Positions 11,530 through 20,806 of a stretch of 64,000 nucleotides of DNA are shown piece after piece. The stretch is taken from the NCBI RefSeq assembly GCF_000718785.1, contig NZ_JOCA01000023.1:124001-188000 (forward strand), read 5' to 3'. Position 1 is the first letter of the stretch, and every line of letters begins with the position of its first letter. Position numbers and translations under genes: made by a program. Below the pieces are notes generated by a model. That model saw only the letters and a list, made by a program, of their open reading frames with translations. It was not told the origin of the DNA and ran no database searches. The DNA comes from Streptomyces sp. NRRL WC-3626. Lineage in GTDB: Bacteria; Actinomycetota; Actinomycetes; Streptomycetales; Streptomycetaceae.

Positions 11530-11581
11530 CCCACGAGGCGGCCCCCGGCCGGTACGCACCGGCCGGGGGCCGCCTCGTGGG
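11530..11581. terminator. Perfect 24-bp bidirectional hairpin
   Basis: Arms at 11530-11553 and 11558-11581 are perfect complements (beginning CCCACGAGGCGGCC) around the four-base loop ACGC. It lies seven bases after the GH3 stop and six before the stop of the convergent amylase gene, so it can terminate both. Confidence 0.85.
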
Positions 11582-11586
11582 CGGGG

Positions 11587-14559
11587 CTACCTGAGATAGG
11601 GGCCGTCCGTCCCGATCTTCCCGGGTCCGTCGAGGACGTACACCCTGAGATTGCCCTTGCCCGGCGCGGCGACGGCCAGCGTTCCGCCGGACACCGTCCG
11701 TACGTCCCCGGTGACCGCGTCCCGGTACGTGCCGTCGGGTACGCCGGTGAAGGTGGCACCGCCCGAGACGGTCACCAGGGCGAAGCTGTCCGTACCCCCG
11801 CCGGTGTAGCGCCGTTTGAAGGCCATGTCACCGGAGATCCCGGCGGTCGAGTACTGCCCCAGCTGCAGCGCGGGGACCGCCCGCCGGATCTGATTGAGCC
11901 GCTGGACGTGCTTGACCAGGGGCTTGCCCAACGTCGTCGCCACCGCACCGGAGGCGGAGTCGACCTTGGAGAAGTCCGACACGCTGAGACTTCCGGCGAG
12001 ATGGTCGCCGTAGTACGCGCGCCCGGTCGTGGCCAGCGGACAACTCGGGCCGCAGTCGATCTTCTTGCCTTTCTGGAACTCGATCTCCGAGCCGTAGTAG
12101 AGGGTGGGGATGCCGCGGAACGTCCACATCAGGGACATGTTCTCGGCCCAGGCGTCGGTGCCGCCCGTGTAGCGCTCACTGCTCTTGTTGGGCCCGTAGT
12201 CGTGACTGTCGACGTAGACGACGTTGTAGGTGGCGTCGTTGTAACTGTCGTCGCTGTCCTTGCCGTTGTGGAAGGCGTTGCTCGCGTCACCGAAGTTCAT
12301 GTGCATCCGCATGTCGATGACGTTCATGCCGGAGAAGCGGCTGTGATCCGGGGCGTGGTAGGCGTTGCCGTCGAGGAACGCGTTGGTGGAGACCGGCTGG
12401 CTGCCGGTGCCCTGCTGCTGCTCGTAGTCGTACATCTCCAGTGCCGCCGTCGCGTCGTCGGCGCTGTACTCCCTGCGCTCCTTCCAGGTGTAGAACTGCG
12501 CGGAGTGGTTGACGGATCCCCGGTTCCACTTGTCGTTGACGAAGGCGGCGACCTCGCCGAAGACGAAGAAGTTCTTCGCCGCCCCGGCACCGTGCCGCTG
12601 CGTGACGCGCTCCTGGATCGCGGGCAGGAAGCGGCGGTTCCAGGTGGTGCGCGGGATGTGGACGGCCGTGTCGACACGGAAGCCGTCGACGCCCATGTCG
12701 ATGTACTTGTCGTAGGCGCCGATCAGATAGTTCTGCACCTGCGCGTTCTCGGTGTTGAAGTCGGCGAGGTCCTCGTGCAGCCAGCAGGAACGGGAGTCCT
12801 CGCCCTCCCAGTTGCCGATCCAGCAGTTGTGGTAGAGCGCCTTGGGGAACATGCCGGACGTCGGGTTCGGCCACTGGCAGTTGTAGATGGTGTAGCCCTC
12901 GGGGCTCTTGGCGCCGGTGGGCGTCCCCCAGTTGACACAGGTGTTGCCGGACGGTTCGGCGGTTGACCAGAGGTCGCCGTTGTAGAAGGACTTGCCGCTC
13001 TTCGGTTCGACGGTCAGGCCGTCGTACTCGAAACCGGGCTGCCTCTCGTCGTAGTACCAGCTCCACTGGGAGTCGCGCACCCCGTACACGGTCGGGGTGA
13101 ACAGACCCTTGGCGCCCCAGCGGGAGGAGTGGTTGTAGACGACGTCCTGGTAGATCTTCATGCCCTTGGCGTGGGCGGCGTCGATGAGGTCCTGGTAGGA
13201 GGCGCCGGCCGATTCGAGCCGTGGGTCGACCTTGTAGAAGTCGTAGCCGTGGTACCCGTGGTAGTCGTAGTCGGAGCGGTTGAGCACGACCGGGGTGATC
13301 CAGACGGCGGAGAAGCCCAGGCCCTTGATGTAGTCGAGCTTGTCGACCAGTCCCTTGAAGTCGCCCCGGAACATGGGGTCGTCGTTGGCCGCGTTGCCGG
13401 ACTTGACGTGCTGGCTGCCGCCGCGGTTGTTCGAGCTGTCGCCGTCGTTGAAGCGGGCGGTGAGTACGAAGTAGATGGGGTCCTTGCGCGGGTCGGTGCC
13501 CAGGGGAGTGCCGGTGGCGGGACCGCCCGGCGCGCTGCCGGTGGTGGCCCTCGCCTGTGCCGAGGCGGGGGAGAGGTTCCCGGCGGCGTCCACGGCGCGC
13601 ACCGTGTAGGTGTACTGGGTCTCCTCCTCCAGCCCGGTGTCGGAGAACACGGTGGAGGAGACGTCGGTGACCATCGCCCCCTTGGTGCCACCGGTCCGGG
13701 TGACCTGGTAGCCCGTCACACCGGTGTCGTCGGAGGCGGGCTCCCACGACAGCACGACGGAGGTGCCGCTGACGGCGGCCCGCACGCCCTCGGGACTGCT
13801 GGGCGCCTGGGTGTCGGGCTCCTGCGCGGCGCAGGGGTCGTCGGCCTCCGCGGTCACGGTGTTGTTCTCCACCGTGCTGGTACCGGCCCGGATCGTGTAG
13901 TCGGCGCCGTTGTTGTTGTCCCAGACGCCGTTGCCGTTGTTGAAGGCGGCCTTGAGGGAGGTGGCGGATCCGAGGTCGACGGTCCGGCTCCACCAGCCGG
14001 CGCAGGCCTCGGCCATGCCGACCCCGGGGACCGTGGTCCAGGAGCCGCCGGCCGGCTGGTAGTGGAGGTTCACGGTGGTCCAGCCGAGCGACCGGGCCGA
14101 GTAGTAGACGGTGGCGGAGTGCGGGGTCCCCGGCTCGGACCCGGCACAGGGATCGCTGTGCGCCACGACACCGTCCTTGACGGTGATGCTGCCCGTGCCC
14201 AGGTCGTAGTTGCTTCCCGCGTTGTTGTCCCAGGTGCCCGAGCCGTTGTTGAAGGTGGCCTGCAGCCCCGCGGCGGAACCCAGATCGACGGTGGCCTTCA
14301 CCCAGTCCGTGCAGGCCGACTCCATACGGGTGCCGGGCACGGTCGTCCAGGAGCCGCCGTCCGGGGCGTAATGGAGGTACGTGGAGGCCCAGTTGCGGGT
14401 CTTGGTGTAGTAGAAGACCGTCGCTTCACCGGCCGTCGCCGCTGTCGGTTCCGGGTCGGGGGCCGGGGGCCCGGTGACGGCCGCGAGGCCGAGGAGCCCG
14501 GCGACGAGGGCTCCCGCGGTCCAGCCGCGGCCGGGTGGCTGTTGATGACGTCGTCCCAT
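11587..14559 (-). CDS. Secreted raw-starch alpha-amylase (CBM25-CBM25-FN3-GH13)
   Basis: Extracellular starch-degrading enzyme of 990 residues. The ATG at 14559 has GGAG upstream and starts a signal peptide with basic residues and a hydrophobic core (AGALVAGLLGLAAVTG). Two CBM25 starch-binding modules follow (about residues 48-130 and 143-225, each with a YLHY/NLHY segment, WTTVPG and WDNN). A fibronectin type III domain (about 235-320) precedes the GH13 barrel. Catalytic residues are visible as the nucleophile in DGFRVDTAVH, the general acid in FVFGEVAAF and the stabilising Asp in VDSHD. The size and module order match large streptomycete raw-starch amylases. It is divergent from the esterase gene and has LacI/MalR-like repeats upstream. 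Confidence 0.93.
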   Translation of the reverse strand: MGRRHQQPPGRGWTAGALVAGLLGLAAVTGPPAPDPEPTAATAGEATVFYYTKTRNWASTYLHYAPDGGSWTTVPGTRMESACTDWVKATVDLGSAAGLQATFNNGSGTWDNNAGSNYDLGTGSITVKDGVVAHSDPCAGSEPGTPHSATVYYSARSLGWTTVNLHYQPAGGSWTTVPGVGMAEACAGWWSRTVDLGSATSLKAAFNNGNGVWDNNNGADYTIRAGTSTVENNTVTAEADDPCAAQEPDTQAPSSPEGVRAAVSGTSVVLSWEPASDDTGVTGYQVTRTGGTKGAMVTDVSSTVFSDTGLEEETQYTYTVRAVDAAGNLSPASAQARATTGSAPGGPATGTPLGTDPRKDPIYFVLTARFNDGDSSNNRGGSQHVKSGNAANDDPMFRGDFKGLVDKLDYIKGLGFSAVWITPVVLNRSDYDYHGYHGYDFYKVDPRLESAGASYQDLIDAAHAKGMKIYQDVVYNHSSRWGAKGLFTPTVYGVRDSQWSWYYDERQPGFEYDGLTVEPKSGKSFYNGDLWSTAEPSGNTCVNWGTPTGAKSPEGYTIYNCQWPNPTSGMFPKALYHNCWIGNWEGEDSRSCWLHEDLADFNTENAQVQNYLIGAYDKYIDMGVDGFRVDTAVHIPRTTWNRRFLPAIQERVTQRHGAGAAKNFFVFGEVAAFVNDKWNRGSVNHSAQFYTWKERREYSADDATAALEMYDYEQQQGTGSQPVSTNAFLDGNAYHAPDHSRFSGMNVIDMRMHMNFGDASNAFHNGKDSDDSYNDATYNVVYVDSHDYGPNKSSERYTGGTDAWAENMSLMWTFRGIPTLYYGSEIEFQKGKKIDCGPSCPLATTGRAYYGDHLAGSLSVSDFSKVDSASGAVATTLGKPLVKHVQRLNQIRRAVPALQLGQYSTAGISGDMAFKRRYTGGGTDSFALVTVSGGATFTGVPDGTYRDAVTGDVRTVSGGTLAVAAPGKGNLRVYVLDGPGKIGTDGPYLR

Positions 14560-14944
14560 GTGCGTCTCCAGTGGGGTGAGGGGAGCCTCGCGACTCCTCG
14601 TGGACGCACACCGCGGATCCTGACGCGCCTCGAGATCCCGATGCAATCCGATGCCGGGCTTTCTGAAAGTTCCAGAAAACCCTTGCAGGCGCTGGGAGAT
14701 TACCTGTGCATGACACCCTCGTAAAGGGGTCCGGCACCGGTAGCGGACAACCGGCCCGGCAGGCCGAGCGCGTGAGGGGGGAGGTGTCCCGCCCTCCGGC
14801 CTGCCGGGCCGGAAGCAGGCCTGAACGTAACACCGTTGCAAGAGTTGCGAAAGAACTTGCACGCCCCTGGTAGTGCCTGTGCTACCGGAAACCGGGCAGC
14901 GTGGGGGTTGGTGCGACCCTCCGCGCGCGCGAAAACCTGAAGCC
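14560..14944. promoter_or_regulatory. Divergent control region with TTGCA-type repeats (possible MalR sites)
   Basis: This 385-base gap holds no gene. It contains repeated TTGCA elements: CCTTGCAGGC at 14681-14690, and a cluster at 14835-14862 where GTTGCAAG, GTTGCGA and AACTTGCAC occur at close intervals. CTTTCTGAAAG (14660-14670) is a further dyad. Repeats of this kind are known upstream of Streptomyces amylase genes and are bound by the LacI-family regulator MalR (Reg1); that assignment is from memory and from the neighbouring amylase. Confidence 0.5.
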
Positions 14945-16294
14945 ATGACACGACGCAAGGCAGCGGTACTCGCCTCGGCCCTCCTCCTCTCCCTGGGGGC
15001 GGGCGCGCAGGCCGCCCCGGCCACCGCCGACACGCCCAGGTACTCCACCGGCCATCGGACCTCGCACGTGATCGACGCGATCGAGCACAGCGCCCACACC
15101 CTGAGAAGCACCGAACCCGAGGGCAGCCTGCAAGACTTGCACGCACTGGGCCGCATGGTGGGGGACGCCGACGTCGTGGGCCTGGGCGAGGCCACCCACG
15201 GCTCCCGGGACTTCTTCCGTATGAAGCACCGGGTCTTCCGCTACCTGGTCGAGGAGAAGGGCTTCCGCACCTTCTCCCTGGAACTGCCCTGGAGCAGCGG
15301 CCTCCGCGTCAACGAGTACGTGCTGTACGGCAAGGGCGACCTCGACCGCATCGCGCGCGAGGAGTTCCAGGGCTCGTACCGCATCTGGAACAACGCGGAC
15401 TACCTGAACCTCATCCGGTGGATGCGCACCTACAACCGCCACCACCCCACCGACCCGGTGCACTTCGCGGGCAACGACATGGGCTACGCGGGACCGGAGT
15501 CGTACCGACGGGTGACGGACGAGGTCGCCCGCACCCACCCGCACCTGAAGTCCCGCATCACCGCCCTCTACGCCGGCCTGGCCCCGACCACCGACGCCGG
15601 CACGTACATGGAGCGGTACCTCGAACTCCCCCTGGCAGAACGCAAGCAGCGTGCGAAGCGCACGCTGGAGGCGTACGAACTCCTACGCGACACGAGCGGC
15701 AGGGAACACCCCTGGACGGTCCAGCACGCGAAGGCCATCCACCAGATGGCCCAGGGCTACGCGTACGACATCACCGACGACGCCCAGGTCACGGAGATGA
15801 TGAGATACCGCGACCGGGTGATGGCCGAGAACGTCGCCTGGTGGCACGAGCACACCGCCGACCGAATCCTCCTCTCGGCCCACAACACCCACGTGTCCTA
15901 CGACTCCTTCGACGCCCGCTACCCGAAGACGCAAGGCGCCTTCCTGCACGACACGCTGGGCGACGACTACGTCAGCATCGGCTTCAGCTTCCACAGCGGC
16001 GCCTTCAAGGCGTTCGGCACCGACGACAACGTGATGCGCACCTACCGCGTCGGCGCCGCACCCCCCGACTCCAACGAACACACCCTGGACCAGCCCCGCC
16101 GACGCGACTACATCCTGGACCTGCGCACGGCTCCCCGGGCGGTACGCGCATGGCTGTCCGACCCCCGCCCCACCTGGAACATCGGCGCGGGCTGGCCGGA
16201 CCCCACGGAGTACCGGATCGCCCTCGGCAAGGCCCACGACATCCTGATCCACCTGAACGAGGTGGAGGCGACGACGTACTTGGGGAGGCCCTGA
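14945..16294 (+). CDS. Secreted erythromycin esterase family protein
   Basis: A 449-residue protein of the erythromycin esterase (EreA/B, PF05139) family. The signal peptide is plain (MTRRKAAVLASALLLSLG..AQAAPATA). Family motifs include GLGEATHGSRDFF, with the conserved Glu and His, and FSLELPWSSG, HFAGNDMGY and LLSAHNTHVSY. I chose the ATG at 14945 for the signal peptide; the ribosome site is weak. Ere enzymes open the macrolide lactone, but many streptomycete members are secreted and of unknown substrate, so resistance is only a possibility. It is divergent from the amylase and converges with the next gene two bases after its stop. Confidence 0.82.
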   Translation: MTRRKAAVLASALLLSLGAGAQAAPATADTPRYSTGHRTSHVIDAIEHSAHTLRSTEPEGSLQDLHALGRMVGDADVVGLGEATHGSRDFFRMKHRVFRYLVEEKGFRTFSLELPWSSGLRVNEYVLYGKGDLDRIAREEFQGSYRIWNNADYLNLIRWMRTYNRHHPTDPVHFAGNDMGYAGPESYRRVTDEVARTHPHLKSRITALYAGLAPTTDAGTYMERYLELPLAERKQRAKRTLEAYELLRDTSGREHPWTVQHAKAIHQMAQGYAYDITDDAQVTEMMRYRDRVMAENVAWWHEHTADRILLSAHNTHVSYDSFDARYPKTQGAFLHDTLGDDYVSIGFSFHSGAFKAFGTDDNVMRTYRVGAAPPDSNEHTLDQPRRRDYILDLRTAPRAVRAWLSDPRPTWNIGAGWPDPTEYRIALGKAHDILIHLNEVEATTYLGRP

Positions 16295-16296
16295 GG

Positions 16297-16962
16297 TCAG
16301 GCTGCGCCACAGCGACTGCGAAGAATCTCCGCACCCGCCCCCTCGAGGTCGCCGCAGAACTCTGCGCGCCCGGTCATAGCCATGATCAGCGCCAAGGTGG
16401 GTCCGGACACGAGCGGTCCCGAACCGACCGCGAAAGGACCGTCGTCCGCGACGAGCCTCAGCCCGCCGATGCGCCCCTTGGCGACGACCACGAGGTCCGT
16501 GCCCTGGTAGTACTCGGCCACCCGGGTGACGACCTCGCCCGGGTGGTCGCGGCGGATGCCCAGCGGACGCCGGATGTCCTCACCGTGCACGACCGTCTCG
16601 CCCAGCATGGCGAGGGGCGGCAAGGGCGGCTTGGTGGTACTCGGGACGACGCTGCGGAACCGCTCCAGCGTCTCGGCCGGCGCCGTACCCAGCTGCTCGG
16701 CCAGCCGCACGGCCACCTGCCTGTCGAAGTCGAACCGGCAACGGATCACCCCCGCCATCCAGCGCAGGGCTCCGAGACTCGCCCCCGCCGTAAGATGCGC
16801 GAGCACCTCACGCACCGTCAGCCCGTCGCACAGCGAGGGCGTCCGCCACTGCTCGTCGGTCAAGTCCGCGAGATCGGCCGCCAACGCGGCCCGCTCGGCA
16901 CGGATCAGAGGCCAGACCCCGGCCCCACGGCCCCGTGCCGCCGCCACTGCGGGATCATTCAT
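16297..16962 (-). CDS. Maleylpyruvate isomerase / DinB-like family protein
   Basis: A 221-residue protein of the actinobacterial maleylpyruvate isomerase superfamily (DinB-like four-helix bundle). The N-terminal helix pattern ERAALAADLADLTDEQW..SLCDGLTVREVLAHL and the later VVHGEDIRRPLG supply the usual metal-binding histidines. Some relatives use mycothiol as cofactor, but the family is broad and the substrate here cannot be inferred. It reads in the same direction as the DNA methylase upstream (192-base gap). Confidence 0.7.
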   Translation of the reverse strand: MNDPAVAAARGRGAGVWPLIRAERAALAADLADLTDEQWRTPSLCDGLTVREVLAHLTAGASLGALRWMAGVIRCRFDFDRQVAVRLAEQLGTAPAETLERFRSVVPSTTKPPLPPLAMLGETVVHGEDIRRPLGIRRDHPGEVVTRVAEYYQGTDLVVVAKGRIGGLRLVADDGPFAVGSGPLVSGPTLALIMAMTGRAEFCGDLEGAGAEILRSRCGAA

Positions 16963-17153
16963 ACGGGAGGTCTCCTGTCAAGGTTCGAGCACCCACCACG
17001 GGCGTACGTGGGGGAGACCGGAACTCGGCCGGAAACTCATCGCAGATGGCACGCCCGTCTCGACGGCCGACCGCCGCTTCGGGGGACCTGGAACCGGCTC
17101 CCGCCATGGAGCAAGGCGGTGCTGGACCTGCCGCCTGGAGCACCTCGGCCGGG

Positions 17154-19151
17154 TCAGACGCCGAGCCCGCCCGCCGCGAGCAGGTCGGAGACATCGCTGA
17201 CCAGTCTCCTGCCCAGGTCCTCGGCGGCACCGAGTCCTGCCTCGAAGTCCCGGAGGCTCCGGAAGACCTCGGCGTACGCTTCCTGCTCCCGCAGAGGAAG
17301 ATGGAGAACCTGCAGGCGCCGGATGTCGACCCGTGACGAACTGGAGGCGTGGGTGCCCGCCTGACGTCCGTTGGCGGGCGCGCGCAGACAGCCGGCGAGG
17401 AAATGCGCGTTCAGTTTGGCCGAGTCCACCCGCAGGGCGTGCAGCTGCGGCCCCAGGGCCATCGGGGGCCCTTCGTGCACCCATGCCCGGTACGCGCGTA
17501 CGACACCGGCGACCACGACATCGCCCTCCTCGACGATCACGGGTGCCGATCCGGCGGCGGCGAGCCCGCTGGGAGCGCCGTCCGCCAGCAGGTCGGCGAC
17601 GGTGAGGAGAGGCACGGGTTCCCTGCCGGGCGCCGACGTGCCCTCCGGCGGCTGCTGTCCGGAACGCAGCGACAGCGCACCGGCCTTGACGAGGTCGCCC
17701 ACGTTGGTCGTGGTCTGCGGCAGGTCGGTCGACAACCTGAGCTCGGACAGCCGTTCGGCCTGACGGGCCAGCTCGGTCAGTACCGTCCCCGCCTCCCGCC
17801 AGGCCGCCGCGAGTTCGAGGCCAGACGGTTCGGCGGTCACCGACGCGTAGCGTCCCGGAGTGACGTCCACCTCGTCGTCCAGGAGTTCGATGACGGGAAC
17901 GCGGACGGCCCCGTCCGGCAGATCGGCCTCCGTGCGGTCGAGGTTTTCCAACGCGGAGAGGGCGAAGGCCCGCAGCGGCTCCCAGTGGGGACCAGTCTCA
18001 CGCGTGCCGGTCCGGGCGAAACGTGTGGCGTCGACCAGAAGCACGTCCTGCCCGGGCGGGACCGCGGCCGTCCCGTCCGGTGCCGCGCGGAGGACCCACA
18101 ACTGAAGCGAGACGCTGTGCGGCTGGGCACTGCCCGGCGGGAGGGCCACCACGGCACGGAGCGTGCCGGTCCGCAGCAGGGAGCCCCGGATGCGCCGGCC
18201 GGCCTTGCGCGAGGCGACCGCCGGAGGCAGGACGACGACGGCCGCTCCGCCCGGCTTGAGATGGGCGAGCAGATGCTGCACCCAGGCCAGCTCCGGCTCG
18301 GTCCGCGGCGGCAGGCCGTGCGTCCAGCGTTGATCGGTGGCGAGTTCCGCGTAGCCCCAATCGCGTTCGTTGAAAGGAGGGTTGCAGAGCGCGATGTCCA
18401 CCCGCGCCCGGCTGAACGGATCCTCGCGCAGGGCGTCCGCCGTGACGGTCTCCGTACGGATGTCATGGTCGTCCGTGAGGAACGCCAGCCGTGCGGACGC
18501 CAGCGCGGCGAGGGCGGGATCCCGCTCGCACATCAGCACCGACAGGCTCGAACCCGCGCCCTCCTGTGCGGCCGCGGCCGCCAAGTGCCCCGTCCCGCAC
18601 GCCGGATCGAGAACGGTCAGCTTCTCGTCGGACCCTTCGCCCTGCCCGCCGACGCGGACATCGAGCGCGATCCGTGCCATCAGCGCGGCGAGTGGCGGAG
18701 GTGTCGTGCTCAGCTGACGTACATGTGTCTCGAGCCACCGCTGCAGCAGGAACTCGAACGTCTCGCGTGCCCCCTCCTTCCGCCCCAGCTTCGCCGCATC
18801 GGCCGCCAACTGCTCTGCCTCCGGCGTAAGTTCGATGTGGGATACACGTGCCCGGGGGGAGTGCATGCGGCGGGCAGCCTCGGCGACCGCCAGGCCGGTC
18901 TCGTCCCTGCTGCCCAGCGCCTCGAACCGGGGCCACAGCAGCTCGCGTCCCCCGATCGAGTCGAGCCTGCCGTTGTCCCTCAACCACTGCTCGACCTCGG
19001 CCAGGGAGAACTGGGGGCTGACGTCCGTACCGCCGATGCGGGTGGGGAAGGAGTCATGCCGCCGCCGCCAGTTGCTCACCGCCGCCCGTCCCACGCCGGC
19101 GATGCGGGCGATCTCGGCGAGGCTGACGGGTACGGAGTCGGTTGTACTCAT
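17154..19151 (-). CDS. N-6 adenine DNA methylase with N-terminal HTH and specificity-like C-terminus
   Basis: DNA methyltransferase of 665 residues. An N-terminal helix-turn-helix (SLAEIARIAGVGRAAVSNW) is followed by a type I-like methylase core. AdoMet motif I is DPACGTGHLA (about residue 181) and catalytic motif IV is NPPF (about 257). The C-terminal 220 residues resemble a target-recognition region (VPLLTVADLL, VDIRRLQVLHLP). I chose the ATG at 19151 (GGAG seven bases upstream) over a longer reading frame to 19241 because the latter overlaps the promoter. No restriction subunit is adjacent. It is divergent from a kinase pseudogene and shares with it one copy of the repeated 15-bp element. 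It could act as a solitary methylase or regulator. Confidence 0.82.
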   Translation of the reverse strand: MSTTDSVPVSLAEIARIAGVGRAAVSNWRRRHDSFPTRIGGTDVSPQFSLAEVEQWLRDNGRLDSIGGRELLWPRFEALGSRDETGLAVAEAARRMHSPRARVSHIELTPEAEQLAADAAKLGRKEGARETFEFLLQRWLETHVRQLSTTPPPLAALMARIALDVRVGGQGEGSDEKLTVLDPACGTGHLAAAAAQEGAGSSLSVLMCERDPALAALASARLAFLTDDHDIRTETVTADALREDPFSRARVDIALCNPPFNERDWGYAELATDQRWTHGLPPRTEPELAWVQHLLAHLKPGGAAVVVLPPAVASRKAGRRIRGSLLRTGTLRAVVALPPGSAQPHSVSLQLWVLRAAPDGTAAVPPGQDVLLVDATRFARTGTRETGPHWEPLRAFALSALENLDRTEADLPDGAVRVPVIELLDDEVDVTPGRYASVTAEPSGLELAAAWREAGTVLTELARQAERLSELRLSTDLPQTTTNVGDLVKAGALSLRSGQQPPEGTSAPGREPVPLLTVADLLADGAPSGLAAAGSAPVIVEEGDVVVAGVVRAYRAWVHEGPPMALGPQLHALRVDSAKLNAHFLAGCLRAPANGRQAGTHASSSSRVDIRRLQVLHLPLREQEAYAEVFRSLRDFEAGLGAAEDLGRRLVSDVSDLLAAGGLGV

Positions 19152-19239
19152 CGACAGTCTCCGAGGTGCTGGGGCGCTGGTGTGCGGGCCGGCGGTGGAC
19201 GGGTCTTGGGATGGATATATGTGAGAGGCTACTACGCTC

Positions 19240-19254
19240 ATTGACTTTGTTCAC
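19240..19254. promoter_or_regulatory. 15-bp dyad element, copy 1 (methylase/kinase intergenic)
   Basis: ATTGACTTTGTTCAC, whose complement GTGAACAAAGTCAAT matches 12 of 14 positions of GTGAACTnAGTCAAC. It includes a TTGACT -35-like box facing the kinase remnant and lies 89 bases from the methylase start. Confidence 0.5.
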
Positions 19255-19302
19255 AGCGCAAATGTCCGGATCGCTGTGCGGGAAGTGTGGAGGACGGGAG
19301 AA

Positions 19303-19764
19303 ATGCAGGAATTCACGCCGGGAACGGTGCTCCTGGACCGTTACCAGCTCACATCGGTCCTCGGTCGCGGCGCGATGGGCCATGTCTGGCAGGGGCGTGA
19401 CCTGCGCCTGGAGCGACCCGTGGCCGTCAAAACGGTCGCGGCGGACCTGCTCGCCGTCCCCCGGAGCCGGGAAGAGGCGTTGCGGCGCTTCCAGCGGGAG
19501 GCGAAGGCCGCGGCACGCCTCCACCACCCCAACGCGACCACCGTCTTCGACGCGTCGATCACGGACGGCCTCGTCCACCGCGACCTCAAGACCCAGAACG
19601 ACATGGTCCGCCGGGACGCTGTCGTCGAGATCCTGGACTTCGGACTGGTGAAGGTCCTGAGCGACACCGACCCGCGCCTGACCATGACCGGGGACAGCAT
19701 CGGCGACATCGCGTGCGCCTCACCCGAACTGCTCTCCGGGCAGGACCGGCTCGACGGCCGCACC
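19303..19764 (+). pseudogene. Serine/threonine protein kinase remnant
   Basis: Hanks-type kinase that has lost essential parts. The start ATG at 19303 (GGAG upstream) leads into a good N-lobe: the glycine loop LGRGAMGHVW and the ATP-binding Lys in VAVKTV. Between FDASITDG and LVHRDLK (near 19570) the hinge and helices D-E, normally about 40-45 residues, are missing. The catalytic loop is altered (HRDLKTQND instead of HRDLKPQN). The DFG (LDFGLVKVL) and a degraded activation segment follow, then similarity ends at DGRT (about 19764) with no rest of the C-lobe. The reading frame runs on to 20358 as unrelated sequence. It is divergent from the methylase. Confidence 0.8.
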
Positions 19765-20447
19765 GAACGCACCCCGCTCACCCGCACCACAGCGGCTCCC
19801 GACCCGTGGATCAACGCGAGGGGCAACTACCCGGGCACGGCCCGAGGTCCGTACAACGCCCGTACAACGGGCGGAGCAGAGGGCCGCCGTTGCCCGGCCG
19901 TCTGCCCGAGCAGACGCTCCGCGACCCACGACGGATCGCCGCCGAAGAGTGTCCGCTGGTCTATGTGCAGTTGGTGGGACCTTCTGCTGAGCGTCGCTGT
20001 CCTTGGAGTCCAGGTGGTTCACACGTCGATGGTGTTCCGAGCGTGCTCGACGAACTGGCTTCGCTTCGCGACCGCATGGTTCAGGAAACGTCTGATCCGT
20101 CGGGCCTCGGCCTCCGGCACTGCGGCGTGGGCGCCAGGGCCCTGCCCAAGGGTGACCACATGGACGGTGGTGACACAGGCCGAGAGTGACCGGGAAAGCT
20201 CTTCCGCCATGCGCGCCAGCTTCTCCGGGCCCTCGATCTCGTCCCCACAACACCCACGGCTGCGCCCGCGATCCCTGCGATGCCCGAGTCCACTCAGGGA
20301 TTCTGAGGGACGAGATACGCGCGTGACAGCGGTTTTTCTTGTCACTGTCAACCGATGAGGGGCGATGCGAGGCCGCCGCCCGTCCCTTCGAACGGTCCCG
20401 TAGCCCGCTGGCGAAGCTTCGTGTGCCGCTCCGGCTACCCTCCCTGT
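19765..20447. other. Gene-poor stretch with possible coding remnants
   Basis: About 680 bases without a convincing gene. On the minus strand at 20019-20290 there is weak protein-like sequence: a hydrophobic start (MDSGIAGIAGAAVGVVG) in one frame and EGPEKLARMAEELSRSL through EHARNTIDV in another. It may be a frameshifted small membrane protein. Together with the truncated kinase this looks like a decayed locus. Confidence 0.3.
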
Positions 20448-20768
20448 ATGGAGCAGGGCCATCCCCTCGTCCGTGACGTCTTCCCCGACCTTGTCGCCGA
20501 GCTGACCACCCTCTTGGAAGACAAGGGAGAGCACGCGTTGGCGATCTGCGTGCGCGATGTCCGTCTGGTCGCCGTGTGCGACTGCGGCGACGACTTCTGT
20601 CAGAGCATCCACACGGCGGTGCACCCGAAGGGCGAGCCGTACGGTGAGGGCCACCGGTGCGTACCGCTCTCGCCTTCGGAGGGCATGCTGATCCTCGACG
20701 TCGTGTACGCCCGGATCATGTACGTCGAGATACTGAACCGGGCGCCCATGTACAGTCCGAAGCCCTGA
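20448..20768 (+). CDS. Conserved hypothetical protein (cysteine-containing)
   Basis: Small acidic protein of 106 residues with no family I can name. It contains a CDCGDDFCQS segment, perhaps a metal site, and an orderly hydrophobic pattern. I used the ATG at 20448 because coding character starts there. It stands alone, followed by a short hairpin and a convergent gene. Confidence 0.6.
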   Translation: MEQGHPLVRDVFPDLVAELTTLLEDKGEHALAICVRDVRLVAVCDCGDDFCQSIHTAVHPKGEPYGEGHRCVPLSPSEGMLILDVVYARIMYVEILNRAPMYSPKP

Positions 20769-20789
20769 CGTCCACGCCCCGCCGCGAAG

Positions 20790-20806
20790 CGGTCCCGCCG
20801 GGACCG
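20790..20806. terminator. Short hairpin between convergent genes
   Basis: CGGTCCC-GCC-GGGACCG, a 7-bp perfect stem 21 bases after the stop of the preceding gene, ending at the stop of the minus-strand gene. Confidence 0.4.

Noticed and set aside
11908..14724. Long plus-strand frames opposite the amylase
   Set aside because: Val/Gly/Asp-rich antisense shadow; the minus-strand frame has complete CBM25, FN3 and GH13 domains.
14945..16294. Firm macrolide resistance gene
   Set aside because: Family membership is clear but secretion and lack of a biosynthetic or resistance context make the substrate unknown.
17154..19764. Pgl/BREX-type phage-exclusion system (methylase plus kinase)
   Set aside because: The methylase is too short for PglX, the kinase is a short remnant, and no PglZ phosphatase or PglY ATPase is present.
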